Source of the DNA: Campylobacter showae CSUNSWCD | GTDB taxonomy: Bacteria > Campylobacterota > Campylobacteria > Campylobacterales > Campylobacteraceae | Direction: 5' to 3' | NCBI RefSeq assembly: GCF_000313615.1 | Contig: NZ_AMZQ01000005.1 | Location: 62,001-126,000 of the forward strand | Length of the DNA stretch: 64,000 nt | Part shown: piece after piece, positions 8,466 through 17,000 of the stretch | How positions within the stretch are numbered: position 1 is the first letter of the stretch | Layout of the letters: each line of letters starts with the position of its first letter | Made by a program: the position numbers and the translations under genes | The notes under the pieces: generated by a model | The model's database searches: none | Told to the model about the DNA's origin: nothing | What the model saw: the letters and a program-made list of their open reading frames with translations, nothing else

Positions 8466-9638
8466 TTAAGACTTCCACCTAAGCGTGAAGGTTGTTTCTT
8501 TACCAGGCTCACTTTCGCAGGTTACGGATATGGCGTTGTTTTCACAGGCTCTTTTTACCAAATTTAGCCCTATGCCAAAGCCGCCTTGGTCTTCGTTAAA
8601 CCGCGTGTATCGCTCGAAAATTTTATCTTGCTGCTCTTTACTTAGCCCCTCGCCGCTGTTTGATATTTTTAACTCGCCGTTTTTAAGGCTAACGGCGACG
8701 TAGCCGTCTTGGTTTGCGTATTTTACGGCGTTGCTTAGTAGATTATCCACCGCTCGTTTTAGCTCGTAGCCGTTTGCATTTATGAGAGCGTCATTTAAAT
8801 TTAACCTTAGACCAAGCCCTCGCTTGGCAAAAAATGGAGCGAAAAACTCGAGCCGCTCGTTTAAAATATCTTTCAAATTTAGCTCTTCTTTAGGCGCGCA
8901 GCGCTCGGCGCCAAACGATAAATACGTGAGATCCTCATAGGTGCGGCTTAGCGTTTTGGCGGCGGTTTGGATGTTGTTTATGCGTTTTAGATTGCGCTCG
9001 CTTAGGCTGCTTTTATCCGCCGTTTCGATGCTCATGAGTATCACGCTAAGGGGCGCGTTTAGCTCGTGGGTTGAGTCTTTGATAAAACGATTTAGCGCGG
9101 CGATCTTGGCGTGAAGCGGCGCTAGTGCGGTCTTTGCTAGATAAAAGGCGATTATCATGATGACGCCTAAAACGATGAGCGAATTTAATGCCGTTCGCAG
9201 CCGTAGTAAATTTAGCTCGCTCGTGACGTCCTTGCCGCTTAGTGCGATTTTTGCCGTCGCTAGCTCGTCCGCGCCGCCTTCGTCCATGTTTTGCAAGGCT
9301 TCAAATATCGTCACCTTGCCGTCTGCTGCGACCGAGCTACTCTGTGCGTCGTCAAATTTAGCGCAGCCCGCCTCGCCGTATAAAATTTGACCGCTTTTGG
9401 CTACGATGCAGGCTTTGACGTCTTTTTCTGCGGTAAAGCTTTCTACCGCGCCAAGCCCATCCATACGCGCTTTCATATAGATACCCATCTTGATCTCTTT
9501 TAGGTTTTTGACCTCGTTTGAGACGAGGGATTCTTTTTTCATCTTATAGTCGTTCGTGAAAAAATATCCTAAAAATAGGGTGCTAGTGATGAGATAAAGC
9601 GAGAGAATTTTGGCTATAACGGCGGAGCGCTCAGCCAT
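8466..9638 (-). CDS. Sensor histidine kinase, partner of the adjacent OmpR-type regulator
   Basis: Membrane kinase of 390 residues. TM1 is about 8-27, a periplasmic sensor covers about 28-145, TM2 is about 148-168, then HAMP-less linker and HisKA. The phospho-accepting His191 is in STHELNAP. The ATPase domain has the N box (AVDNLLSNAVKYA), G1 (NSGEGLS) and G2 (GGFGIGLNLV). The sensor holds two cysteines (Cys77, Cys92) 15 residues apart, possibly a disulphide. It overlaps the regulator gene by 8 bp and is third in the operon MxKDx peptide - regulator - kinase. The stimulus is not known; the peptide encoded first in the operon is a candidate ligand or modulator. Confidence 0.9.
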   Translation of the reverse strand: MAERSAVIAKILSLYLITSTLFLGYFFTNDYKMKKESLVSNEVKNLKEIKMGIYMKARMDGLGAVESFTAEKDVKACIVAKSGQILYGEAGCAKFDDAQSSSVAADGKVTIFEALQNMDEGGADELATAKIALSGKDVTSELNLLRLRTALNSLIVLGVIMIIAFYLAKTALAPLHAKIAALNRFIKDSTHELNAPLSVILMSIETADKSSLSERNLKRINNIQTAAKTLSRTYEDLTYLSFGAERCAPKEELNLKDILNERLEFFAPFFAKRGLGLRLNLNDALINANGYELKRAVDNLLSNAVKYANQDGYVAVSLKNGELKISNSGEGLSKEQQDKIFERYTRFNEDQGGFGIGLNLVKRACENNAISVTCESEPGKETTFTLRWKS

Positions 9639-10293
9639 AGATATAGCCGTCGCCTCGCCTGTTTACGATCGCGTCCTTGCCTAAAATTCGGCGTAAGTTT
9701 TTAACGTAAACTCGCAGGCTTAGCTCGCTAGGCTCCTCGCCGTAGTTCCAAATTTTCTCAAATATCGCCTCTTTGCTAAGCAGCGTGTTTTTGTTCTCCA
9801 AAAATAGCGCCAAAAGTTCGCTTTCTTTGTTTGAGAGGCTTACGATTTGCCCGTTTTGCCGGAGCGTTTTGGAGCTTGGATAAAATTTATATCCGCCATT
9901 AAGCTCGATAAATTCGTCATTTACGTGAGAAAATTTGCGCTTGATTAAAATTTGAATACGAAGCAAAAGCTCTTTTAGCTCGTACGGCTTTTTAAGGTAG
10001 TCGTCGCAGCCGCTTTTGTAGCCGATCTCTAGGTCTTGCAGTGCATTTAGCGAGGTGGTAAAGATCGCAGGCGTGTCGTCGCCAAGCCGCCTAAGTTCGC
10101 GCAAAAGGGAGAAACCGTCGCCTTTAGGTAGCTTGACGTCAAGGATGAGGATATCAAAATTTCGCTCGTAGGCGGTATCTAGAGCTGCTTTAGCATCGGC
10201 GCGAACGGTCACGTCGTAACCTTGTTCGCTCAAATACTCGCTGATGAGTTCGCTTAGCGTCTCATCGTCCTCTACGAGCAAAATTTGCGTCAT
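9631..10293 (-). CDS. OmpR/PhoB-family response regulator
   Basis: DNA-binding response regulator, 220 residues. Receiver domain has the acidic pocket in LLVEDD (Glu8, Asp9), phospho-acceptor Asp52 in ILDVKLPKGDG and Lys102 in LKKPYE. The winged-helix effector covers about 125-220 and ends RRILGKDAIVNRRGDGYIYG. Its start codon overlaps the last base of the peptide gene stop (TAATG at 10291-10295), and its own end overlaps the kinase start by 8 bp. So all three proteins come from one tightly coupled mRNA. A tandem 6-bp direct repeat upstream of the operon (10585-10601) has the 11-bp spacing expected for a regulator of this family, which suggests autoregulation. Confidence 0.92.
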   Translation of the reverse strand: MTQILLVEDDETLSELISEYLSEQGYDVTVRADAKAALDTAYERNFDILILDVKLPKGDGFSLLRELRRLGDDTPAIFTTSLNALQDLEIGYKSGCDDYLKKPYELKELLLRIQILIKRKFSHVNDEFIELNGGYKFYPSSKTLRQNGQIVSLSNKESELLALFLENKNTLLSKEAIFEKIWNYGEEPSELSLRVYVKNLRRILGKDAIVNRRGDGYIYG

Positions 10294-10538
10294 TACATCT
10301 TATCCTTTTTCATATCTTTCATATCGTCTTTCTTTTTACCCATATCGTCTTTCATCTCTTTCATGTCGCCCTTCATTTCGTCCTTTTTTATCATCATATC
10401 GTCTTTTTTCTCCATCATGGCGTCCTTCTTTTCCATCATGGTATCTTTTTTCTCCATCATATCGCCTTTCATCTCGGCGGCAAAGATAGAACCTGTAACG
10501 AACAACGCGCTAAGCGCAACTAAAGCTAACTTTTTCAT
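10293..10538 (-). CDS. Secreted MxKDx pentapeptide-repeat small protein
   Basis: Small protein of 81 residues: a clean Sec signal peptide (MKKLALVALSALFVTGSIFA, cleavage near 21) followed by about 60 residues made only of Met, Lys, Asp, Glu and a few others. Units read MMEKKDT, MMEKKDA, MMEKKDD, MMIKKDE, then MKGDMKEMKDDMGKKKDDMK. This matches the family named pentapeptide MXKDX repeat protein; its function is not established. The Met-rich, charged, disordered mature part could bind soft metals such as copper, but no His or Cys is present. First gene of the operon, with good ribosome site AAAGGAGA; stop overlaps the regulator start (TAATG). Confidence 0.85.
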   Translation of the reverse strand: MKKLALVALSALFVTGSIFAAEMKGDMMEKKDTMMEKKDAMMEKKDDMMIKKDEMKGDMKEMKDDMGKKKDDMKDMKKDKM

Positions 10539-10584
10539 AGCATCTCCTTTGGGAAAATTTATGATGGAAGTTTAGCTAAGAAAT

Positions 10585-10601
10585 GTGAAACGAGCGTGAA
10601 A
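10585..10601 (-). promoter_or_regulatory. Tandem direct repeat, likely OmpR-type regulator box
   Basis: On the minus strand the sequence reads TTTCAC-GCTCG-TTTCAC: two identical hexamers separated by five bases, an 11-bp period. OmpR/PhoB-family regulators bind exactly this architecture. The site lies 47-63 bp upstream of the ATG of the MxKDx peptide and directly after the AEC permease stop. No consensus -10 is obvious between site and start, so the promoter itself is not assigned. Confidence 0.5.
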
Positions 10602-10602
10602 T

Positions 10603-11514
10603 TTAAGCCATCAGGCTAAAAACAAACGATAAAAGCGGCAAACTAACGAAGCTAAACGCGACTCCGACGGCCACTGCGGCGACAGCTAGCTGGCTATCTA
10701 GCTCTGCTTTCATGATCATCGCGCTTGCTAGCACCATCGGCGGCATGGCGCACTGCAGGATGCCTATCATCCAAATTTGACCGAAATTTACGCCAAAAAC
10801 TATCGTGGCTAATATAAAAATAAAAGGCGCTAGCAGCATCTTGCCGATGATAACGACGGCGGTTGATTTATAGCAGCTTTTGATACTGCGAAAACCAAGC
10901 CCGATGCCGATCGCAAAAAGCGCGACTGGAACGACGCTCTGAGCAAAAAGAGTAAGCGCGTCAAATAGCACGCTTGGAAGCGGAACGCCGCGGAGTAAAA
11001 AGCCTAAAATAAGTGCGACAAACGGCGGAAATTTGACCACTTTCATCACGTTTTGCACGATCGAAACCTTTGCCGGAGCACCGAAAGCTAATACAAAAGG
11101 CCCAAAAATGCTAATCGGGATCGAGGTAGCTAGCTGATCGTAAAAGATAACTTCGTTCATCGCATCCTCTCCGAAAAAGCCCTTAATGATAGGCATGCCC
11201 ATAAATACGGTGTTTCCAAACATTCCTAGCAGTACGGCGCTCACGGTCGTGGCTTTGTTAAATTTTAAAAATTTGCACGCTAAAAATATCGCCGCAGCGC
11301 CCAGCATCGAACAGGCAAAACCCGTGGCGATGACGTTTATAAGCGTGGTGTCGATGTTTACGTGGTAAATTTTATCGAAAATCAGCGCCGGAAGCGCGAA
11401 GCAAAGCGCGTAGTTTATGAAAACGGAGGCGTTTTTTTGCTCAAAGACCTTAAATTTTTTCGCCCCGTAGCCGGAAGCGATAATGATAAAAATGGATAAT
11501 AATTGCGTAAACAT
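10603..11514 (-). CDS. AEC-family (auxin efflux carrier type) permease
   Basis: Inner-membrane transporter of 303 residues with ten hydrophobic segments in two sets of five, typical of the AEC family (malonate, malate or auxin carriers). N-terminus FTQLLSIFIIIASGYGAKKF and the centre with VPVALFAIGIGLGF match the family pattern. C-terminal half has CAMPPMVLASAMIMKAELD, a recognisable AEC stretch. No substrate can be assigned. It is transcribed toward the MxKDx operon, with 64 bp between; the divergent MacA promoter lies on the other side. Confidence 0.85.
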   Translation of the reverse strand: MFTQLLSIFIIIASGYGAKKFKVFEQKNASVFINYALCFALPALIFDKIYHVNIDTTLINVIATGFACSMLGAAAIFLACKFLKFNKATTVSAVLLGMFGNTVFMGMPIIKGFFGEDAMNEVIFYDQLATSIPISIFGPFVLAFGAPAKVSIVQNVMKVVKFPPFVALILGFLLRGVPLPSVLFDALTLFAQSVVPVALFAIGIGLGFRSIKSCYKSTAVVIIGKMLLAPFIFILATIVFGVNFGQIWMIGILQCAMPPMVLASAMIMKAELDSQLAVAAVAVGVAFSFVSLPLLSFVFSLMA

Positions 11515-11595
11515 TTGCGTAATCCGAGTTATAAATTTTAAAAAACCGATTATACGGCGGCTTGCATTAAAGAAAAATAAAATTTAATTGAATTA

Positions 11596-11629
11596 CTTAA
11601 CATCGCCTTAACGGGTTTTTGTATATAAT
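11596..11629 (+). promoter_or_regulatory. macA promoter with CTTAAC direct repeat (CosR/HsrA-like box)
   Basis: A good -10, TATAAT at 11624-11629, precedes macA by about 30 bp. Upstream, CTTAAC occurs at 11596-11601 and again at 11607-11612, exactly 11 bp apart, covering the -35 position. Read on the other strand the repeats are GTTAAG-N5-GTTAAG, close to the TTTAAG-N5-TTTAAG consensus I recall for the orphan regulator HP1043/HsrA, the orthologue of Campylobacter CosR. Promoter confidence is high; the regulator assignment is inference. Confidence 0.6.
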
Positions 11630-11659
11630 CTCGAGTTAAATTTAAAAAAGCGAGAAATA

Positions 11660-12871
11660 ATGAAAAAACTTATCAAATTTATCGCGGTTTTCGCCGTGCT
11701 AGCAGGGGTTGGTTACTATTTTTACGATAAAAATTTTAACATCCCGCAAGTCGATCAGTTTATCACCTCAAAAGCCGTTCGTGGCGAGCTGGTAAAAAGC
11801 ATCGAAAGTAACGGCGAGATCTACGCTACCGAGTTAATCGACGTTGGCGCGCAAGTCGGCGGTCAGATCAAAAAACTATACGTCAAACTAGGAGATGTCG
11901 TAAAGGCTGGCGATATGATCGCTGAAATCGACTCGGCGACCCAGCAAAATAACGTAGATACAAAAAAAGCGCAGCTTGGAATTTATGAAGCGAAGTTAAA
12001 TTCGGCCAAAGTCGCGCTTGAGATTTCAAAGACCAAATTTAAGCGTGAGCAAGAGCTTTTTGCCAAAAACGCAACCTCGAAAGAGGAGTTTGAAAACGCC
12101 AAAAATACCCTAGCCGCAAACGAAGCCTCGCTAAAAGAGATCGAGGCGCAAATCGTGCAGGCTAAAATCTCTCTAAACACCGCTCAAATCGACCTTGGTT
12201 ATACTAAAATCACCGCTCCAAAAGGCGGCGTCGTGGTCTCCGTGCAGGTTGAGGAGGGGCAAACCGTAAACTCAAACCAAACTACGCCAACTATCGTAAA
12301 TATCGCCGATCTAAGCAAAGTCCAGCTAAAAATGGAGATCGCCGAGGGCGACATAACTAAAATCAAGGTCGGCTCGAAAGTCGAATACTCGATACTCTCC
12401 GAGCCAAACCGTAAATTTCACGCTCATATTAGCTCGATAGACCCTGGCCTAACCACGCTAAGCAATGGCAAATACAAAACTACCTCAAGCTCGGGCACGG
12501 CCACCTCTAGCTCCAGCAGCTCGGCGATCTACTACTACGCTAAGGCCGTTGTAGATAATCCTGACGGCACGCTAAGGATCGGCATGACTACGCAAAACAC
12601 AGTCATCCTAGATAGCGTTAAAGACGCCGTCATCGTACCATCGATCGCTATCAAAAAAGAGGACGGCAAAAGCGTAGTTTACGTATTAAAAAAAGGTAAA
12701 GACGGACTAGATACGGCTGAGCGAAGAGAGGTACAGACGGGACTAATAGATAGCCTAAAAACTCAAATTTTAAGCGGAGTAGAGGAAGGCGAGGAAGTCG
12801 TGACGAAGCGAAATTCGGCGGCTGAGATCAGCGAAATGCTTGAAAAAGAGAAAAGAAAAATGGGCTTTTAA
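11660..12871 (+). CDS. macA: MacA-like periplasmic adaptor of an ABC efflux pump
   Basis: Membrane fusion protein of 403 residues that links the MacB-type transporter to an outer-membrane channel. A single N-terminal membrane helix covers about 4-22. The lipoyl half EIYATELIDVGAQVGGQIKKLY is followed by a long coiled-coil hairpin (about 98-178) and the second lipoyl half (LGYTKITAPKGGVVVSVQVE). A beta-barrel domain contains a Ser-rich loop (about 274-292, TTSSSGTATSSSSSSA), and a membrane-proximal domain closes the protein. First gene of the macA-macB-tolC set, with only 9 bp to macB. Substrates of this class include macrolides, peptides and haem precursors; which one applies here is unknown. 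Confidence 0.9.
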   Translation: MKKLIKFIAVFAVLAGVGYYFYDKNFNIPQVDQFITSKAVRGELVKSIESNGEIYATELIDVGAQVGGQIKKLYVKLGDVVKAGDMIAEIDSATQQNNVDTKKAQLGIYEAKLNSAKVALEISKTKFKREQELFAKNATSKEEFENAKNTLAANEASLKEIEAQIVQAKISLNTAQIDLGYTKITAPKGGVVVSVQVEEGQTVNSNQTTPTIVNIADLSKVQLKMEIAEGDITKIKVGSKVEYSILSEPNRKFHAHISSIDPGLTTLSNGKYKTTSSSGTATSSSSSSAIYYYAKAVVDNPDGTLRIGMTTQNTVILDSVKDAVIVPSIAIKKEDGKSVVYVLKKGKDGLDTAERREVQTGLIDSLKTQILSGVEEGEEVVTKRNSAAEISEMLEKEKRKMGF

Positions 12872-12880
12872 GGTAGTATC

Positions 12881-14815
12881 TTGAAAAATTTGATAGAACT
12901 TAAAAATTTAAGTAAGAAATTTAAACTCGGCGATAACGTGTTTGACGCGCTAAAAGACGTAAATTTAACCATAAAAAAGGGCGAGTTTATCGCTATCATC
13001 GGACAAAGCGGATCTGGTAAATCCACGCTCATGAACATCCTTGGCTGCCTAGATAACCCAAGCGGCGGACAGTATCTGCTAGAAGAGCGCGACATATCTA
13101 AATTTGAAGGCGACGAGCTGGCGCGTCTGCGCAGAGAAAAATTCGGCTTTATCTTTCAGCGCTATAACCTTCTATCTACGCTAACTACGCTGCAAAACGT
13201 GGCTTTGCCTAGCGTATATGCGGGCGTTTCTAAAAAAGATCGCGAGAAAAAGGCCGGCGAGCTTTTAGAAGGACTCGGTCTTGGCGAAAAGCTGCAAAAC
13301 TTACCCAGCAAACTTAGCGGCGGACAGCAGCAGCGAGTCTCGATCGCTAGGGCGCTCATAAACGGCGGCGAGATCATCCTGGCAGATGAGCCAACGGGTG
13401 CGCTAGATAGCAAAAGCGGCCTCATGGTCATGGATATCTTGACAAATTTACACAAAGACGGACACACGATCATCATCGTCACGCACGACCCAAATATCGC
13501 CGCATACGCAAACCGCGTCATCGAGATAAAAGACGGTAAAATTTTGAGCGATACGGTAAAAAGCGAGGAAATTTTCGCCTCCGAAAAGCCAGCCGTAAAG
13601 CAAAAAAATATCTTTAGCTTTTACAAAGATCAGTTTATCGAGAGCTTTAAAATGTCGATAAACGCGATCCTTAGCCACAAACTGCGCTCGGTGCTAACGA
13701 TGCTTGGCATTATCATCGGCATTACCTCCGTTATCTGTGTAGTGGCGCTAGGGCAGGGGTCGCAGGAGCAGATACTCTCCGATATACGAGGTATCGGCAC
13801 AAATACGATCGACATCTACAACGGCAAGGGCTTTGGCGATAGATCAGAGCGCATAAAGGCTCTAACAATCAGCGACGCGACGCTACTATCAAAACAAGAC
13901 TATCTTGATAGCGTCACGCCAAACGCTTCAACCTCCGCGACTCTGACATATAGAAACAAATCCGCTAGCGCGACCGTAAGGGGCGGCAGCGAAGATAGCC
14001 TCGATGTCATGGGTTACAAAATGGAGTCTGGGCGTGAATTTACCGCTGATGACGTGAGAGACTCAGCCTCTGTCGCGATCATCGACCAAGCTACAAAGAA
14101 TGAATTCTTTAAAAATGCCGACCCAGTTGGAGAGACACTACTCATCAACCGCCGTCCGTTTAAGATAATCGGCGTCTTGCAAAAGCAAGAAAAGGGCTTT
14201 GACGATGGTAGCACATTAAAGGTCTATACGACCTACACGGCGATCATCAATAAACTAACTGGCGACAAGCACATAGCCTCGATCACCGCAAAGGTAAAAG
14301 ACAATATAAATGCCCAAATAGCCGAGCAGAGCATAACTGAAATTTTGACCGCAAAGCACGGCAAAAAGGACTTTAAAACAAGAAATTCTGACAGCATAAA
14401 AGTAACGATAGAAGAAGCGACAAAGACGATGACGCTACTGATCTCTTGTATCGCGTTTATCTCGCTGCTAGTTGGCGGTATCGGCGTGATGAACATCATG
14501 CTGGTCTCAGTCACCGAGCGCACCAAGGAGATCGGCATCCGTATGGCGATCGGCGCGCGTCAGGGAAATATCCTGGAGCAGTTTTTGATCGAGGCCGTGT
14601 TGCTGTGCCTGATCGGCGGGCTTATTGGCGTCGGGTCGGCGTTTAGTATCGGCTATCTAACGGAAAATTTCGCACCCGATATCAAGATGATATTTTCGCA
14701 GACCTCTATCGTGGTCGCACTCGTCGTTTCTAGCGCAATAGGCGTGATATTTGGCTACATGCCGGCTCGCAGCGCCTCAAAGCTAAATCCGATCGACGCT
14801 CTTTCAAGGGAATAA
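12881..14815 (+). CDS. macB: MacB-like ABC exporter, ATPase fused to permease
   Basis: Mechanotransmission-type ABC protein of 644 residues. The ATPase domain has Walker A GQSGSGKST (41-49), signature LSGGQQQR (about 146-153) and Walker B IILADEPTGALD. A membrane helix follows at about 265-290 (LRSVLTMLGIIIGITSVICV), then a periplasmic domain (about 290-515) and three more helices (about 517-540, 568-590, 605-628) including the family stretch GGIGVMNIMLVSVTERTKEI. It powers extrusion of periplasmic substrate through the MacA/TolC-type conduit. Start is TTG 12881, the only candidate consistent with the family N-terminus MKNLIELKNLSKKF. Two bases separate it from the channel gene. Confidence 0.93.
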   Translation: MKNLIELKNLSKKFKLGDNVFDALKDVNLTIKKGEFIAIIGQSGSGKSTLMNILGCLDNPSGGQYLLEERDISKFEGDELARLRREKFGFIFQRYNLLSTLTTLQNVALPSVYAGVSKKDREKKAGELLEGLGLGEKLQNLPSKLSGGQQQRVSIARALINGGEIILADEPTGALDSKSGLMVMDILTNLHKDGHTIIIVTHDPNIAAYANRVIEIKDGKILSDTVKSEEIFASEKPAVKQKNIFSFYKDQFIESFKMSINAILSHKLRSVLTMLGIIIGITSVICVVALGQGSQEQILSDIRGIGTNTIDIYNGKGFGDRSERIKALTISDATLLSKQDYLDSVTPNASTSATLTYRNKSASATVRGGSEDSLDVMGYKMESGREFTADDVRDSASVAIIDQATKNEFFKNADPVGETLLINRRPFKIIGVLQKQEKGFDDGSTLKVYTTYTAIINKLTGDKHIASITAKVKDNINAQIAEQSITEILTAKHGKKDFKTRNSDSIKVTIEEATKTMTLLISCIAFISLLVGGIGVMNIMLVSVTERTKEIGIRMAIGARQGNILEQFLIEAVLLCLIGGLIGVGSAFSIGYLTENFAPDIKMIFSQTSIVVALVVSSAIGVIFGYMPARSASKLNPIDALSRE

Positions 14816-14817
14816 AA

Positions 14818-16167
14818 ATGAAAAAAATCTCCATAATCCTAGCCGCTTTTTTGCTCGGCGGCTGCGCAGTAACGCAGATAAACGAAAACTACGAGCAAAT
14901 TTTGCTAAAAGACGATGCAAATTTGACGGCGAATTTTAGGCTGGAACGCGAGTGGTGGCGAGGCTATAACGAGCCCGCGCTAAACGAGCTAATCAGCCTC
15001 GCGCTAAAAAATAATATAGATCTGGCAAAATCAGCCATCGTCGTAAATAAAGCCCTCGCGCAAGCAGGCGTCTTGCAGGCCGATCTCGTGCCTAGCTTTA
15101 ACGCAAATTTGGGCGCGGAAACGGGGAAAAATATAAAAACGGGCGGTAGCTGGAGTGAAAGCTATAAAAGCGGCATATCGCTAAGCTACGAGATAGATCT
15201 ATGGCGCAAGCTCGCAAACTCCGCAGACGCCGCCATGTGGGAAGCAAACGCGACCAAATACGACCTAGAGGCTGCTCGTCTCGCACTCATTAACTCCGTC
15301 TCAGATGCGTATTTTGAGGCAAAATATCAAAAAGAGAGCATAAATCTATACGAAAAAACTCTAAAAAACTACGAGGAGCTTGAAGCCATCATAAAGGCTA
15401 AATTTGAGCTCGGTAAGGAAGAGGAGCTAAGCTTAAAACAGGTAAAAAGCTCTGTAATCTCGGCTAAAAATAGAATTTTAAACGCAGCCAAGAGCCTTGA
15501 TGCGGCAGAAAAAACGCTAAGAAATCTGCTAAATGTTAGGCCCGAGTTTGAGTTAAATTTGAGCGGAAATTTGAGCGATATCTCGCCGCAGGGCGTAAAT
15601 TTAAATGTGCCGCTTTATGTTATCGGCGCGCGCCCTGATTTGCAGGCTGCGATATCGCGTATCAAAGAGGCGCTTTTGGGGGTCAAGGTTAGCGAAAAAA
15701 GCTTTTATCCAAGCATCACGGTAGGAGCCGGCCTTAGCGGTAGTGGAGATAGCGCGAGCGAGGGGCTTAAGTTAAATTTTTTAAGCGGAAATATCGCGAT
15801 AAATTTGCCGTTTTTAAATTACTCCAAGCTTAAATCAAAGCTAAAAATCTCCGAGCTAGAGTTTGAAGCAATGAAGCTAAACTACGCGCAGACGCTAACC
15901 ACCGCGCTAAACGAGATAGACGCGAGCTATAAAAATCTGCAAAAAGACGAGGCGGTCTTGCGAAATTTAAACGAAAATTTGCGAAATCTAAGCTCTATCA
16001 GCGACATATATAAACTCAAATACGACTACGGCAAAACCGAGCTAAAAAACTATCTGGAGGCGCAAAATTCGCTACTTGAAGGCAGGATCGGTGCGCTAGC
16101 GCAAAAGTATAAAATTTTGCAAGACGAAATCGGTATCTATAAAGCTATGGCGGGAAAAGCGGAGTAA
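14818..16167 (+). CDS. Outer-membrane efflux channel lipoprotein (TolC/NodT family)
   Basis: Outer-membrane factor of 449 residues that completes the tripartite MacAB pump. Signal peptide with lipobox LLGGC gives lipidated Cys16, as in the NodT/OprM branch. The two OEP repeats are seen as paired helical regions (WWRGYNEPALNELISLALKN near 42-61, SYEIDLWRKLANSADAA near 122, and the second repeat from about 270 with ARPDLQAAISRIKEALLGV). Spacing of two bases after macB and common direction show one operon. It could also serve the RND pump at the left end, which has no channel gene in view. Confidence 0.9.
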   Translation: MKKISIILAAFLLGGCAVTQINENYEQILLKDDANLTANFRLEREWWRGYNEPALNELISLALKNNIDLAKSAIVVNKALAQAGVLQADLVPSFNANLGAETGKNIKTGGSWSESYKSGISLSYEIDLWRKLANSADAAMWEANATKYDLEAARLALINSVSDAYFEAKYQKESINLYEKTLKNYEELEAIIKAKFELGKEEELSLKQVKSSVISAKNRILNAAKSLDAAEKTLRNLLNVRPEFELNLSGNLSDISPQGVNLNVPLYVIGARPDLQAAISRIKEALLGVKVSEKSFYPSITVGAGLSGSGDSASEGLKLNFLSGNIAINLPFLNYSKLKSKLKISELEFEAMKLNYAQTLTTALNEIDASYKNLQKDEAVLRNLNENLRNLSSISDIYKLKYDYGKTELKNYLEAQNSLLEGRIGALAQKYKILQDEIGIYKAMAGKAE

Positions 16168-16274
16168 ATTTGACTATGTCGCGCCTGATTTGCAGTTTTG
16201 ATTTGGGGCGAGTTAAATTTGCAGCGAATTTGACGGTGAGCTAAAATTAGCTAGCTGCAAATGACCTGACAAAT

Positions 16275-17000
16275 TTACTCGCGTCGTTTGCCTAGAAAAT
16301 AAAACAGTCCCGCTAGCGTCGCAAAAAGAGCAAGCATAGATCCGGCGACTACTGCCGTGCCGTTTTGAAAGCCGTTTAAAAACATCCCGTTCGTGTTCAT
16401 TCCGAAAAATCCCGTGATCAAATTTAGCGGCAAAAATAGCGCCGAAAGCAGCGTCAGTATATAGATGTTTCGGTTGATTTTGTCGTTTTTTACGCTTTGG
16501 ATATGCGCGTAGATATCGTCCAGCTCCGCCCCGCACTCGGCAACTACGCTTTTTGCGGCGCCGGTTTCGGCGATGAAGCGTTTTAGCGGTTTTTTAAGCG
16601 CGGTTTGCTCGTTGGCGCAGGTTATCAGCGCGTCTTGCAGGCGCGAAATTTTATTATAGAATTTGCTAATTTCGTATTTTAGCTCGGCGTGTCGCTTCAT
16701 AAATTCAGGATATTCTTTTGGCTTTTTGTAAATCGTCTCGAAACTCTCCAAATGCCCTAAATAGCGTGAAATTTTCTCCTTATGAGAGTTTAAAATTTTT
16801 TTGATCGCAGCCGTTAGCTCGTCTATACTCGTGCGCTCGCTTAGCGCTTCGTCGGTAAAAATTTCGCCGTCTTTAAAGAAAAATTTGTAATGCGCCAGCT
16901 GCGCGGAAGTGGCGAAATTTAAGTATTCGTAACTCTCGGCGTAAAAATATCCCGTAACCGCTCTGGCGCCGGGCTTTAAATTTTGCGAATTTTCGCTCAT
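16275..17000 (-). CDS. Short CorA-like magnesium/divalent cation channel
   Basis: CorA-superfamily protein of 241 residues, clearly shorter than the usual 310-330. The C-terminal two-helix membrane unit is intact: TM1 about 180-199 ([19 protein letters not shown]), the signature GMN at 200-202 and TM2 about 214-236. The residues after GMN are TNG rather than the common PEL/FEH-type loop. The cytoplasmic N-terminal domain is reduced, retaining the long stalk helix region (about 105-180). Overlaps the tgt stop by 4 bp (ATGA), so co-translated with it. I recall C. jejuni having a similar CorA-like gene next to tgt. Ion preference (Mg, Co, Zn) cannot be settled from sequence. Confidence 0.8.
   Translation of the reverse strand: MSENSQNLKPGARAVTGYFYAESYEYLNFATSAQLAHYKFFFKDGEIFTDEALSERTSIDELTAAIKKILNSHKEKISRYLGHLESFETIYKKPKEYPEFMKRHAELKYEISKFYNKISRLQDALITCANEQTALKKPLKRFIAETGAAKSVVAECGAELDDIYAHIQSVKNDKINRNIYILTLLSALFLPLNLITGFFGMNTNGMFLNGFQNGTAVVAGSMLALFATLAGLFYFLGKRRE

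Noticed and set aside
10244-10575. Plus-strand frames opposite the MxKDx peptide gene, rich in Ser/Phe/Ile
   Set aside because: They are antisense images of the Met/Lys/Asp repeat. No ribosome site or family; the minus-strand peptide has a signal peptide and couples to the regulator.
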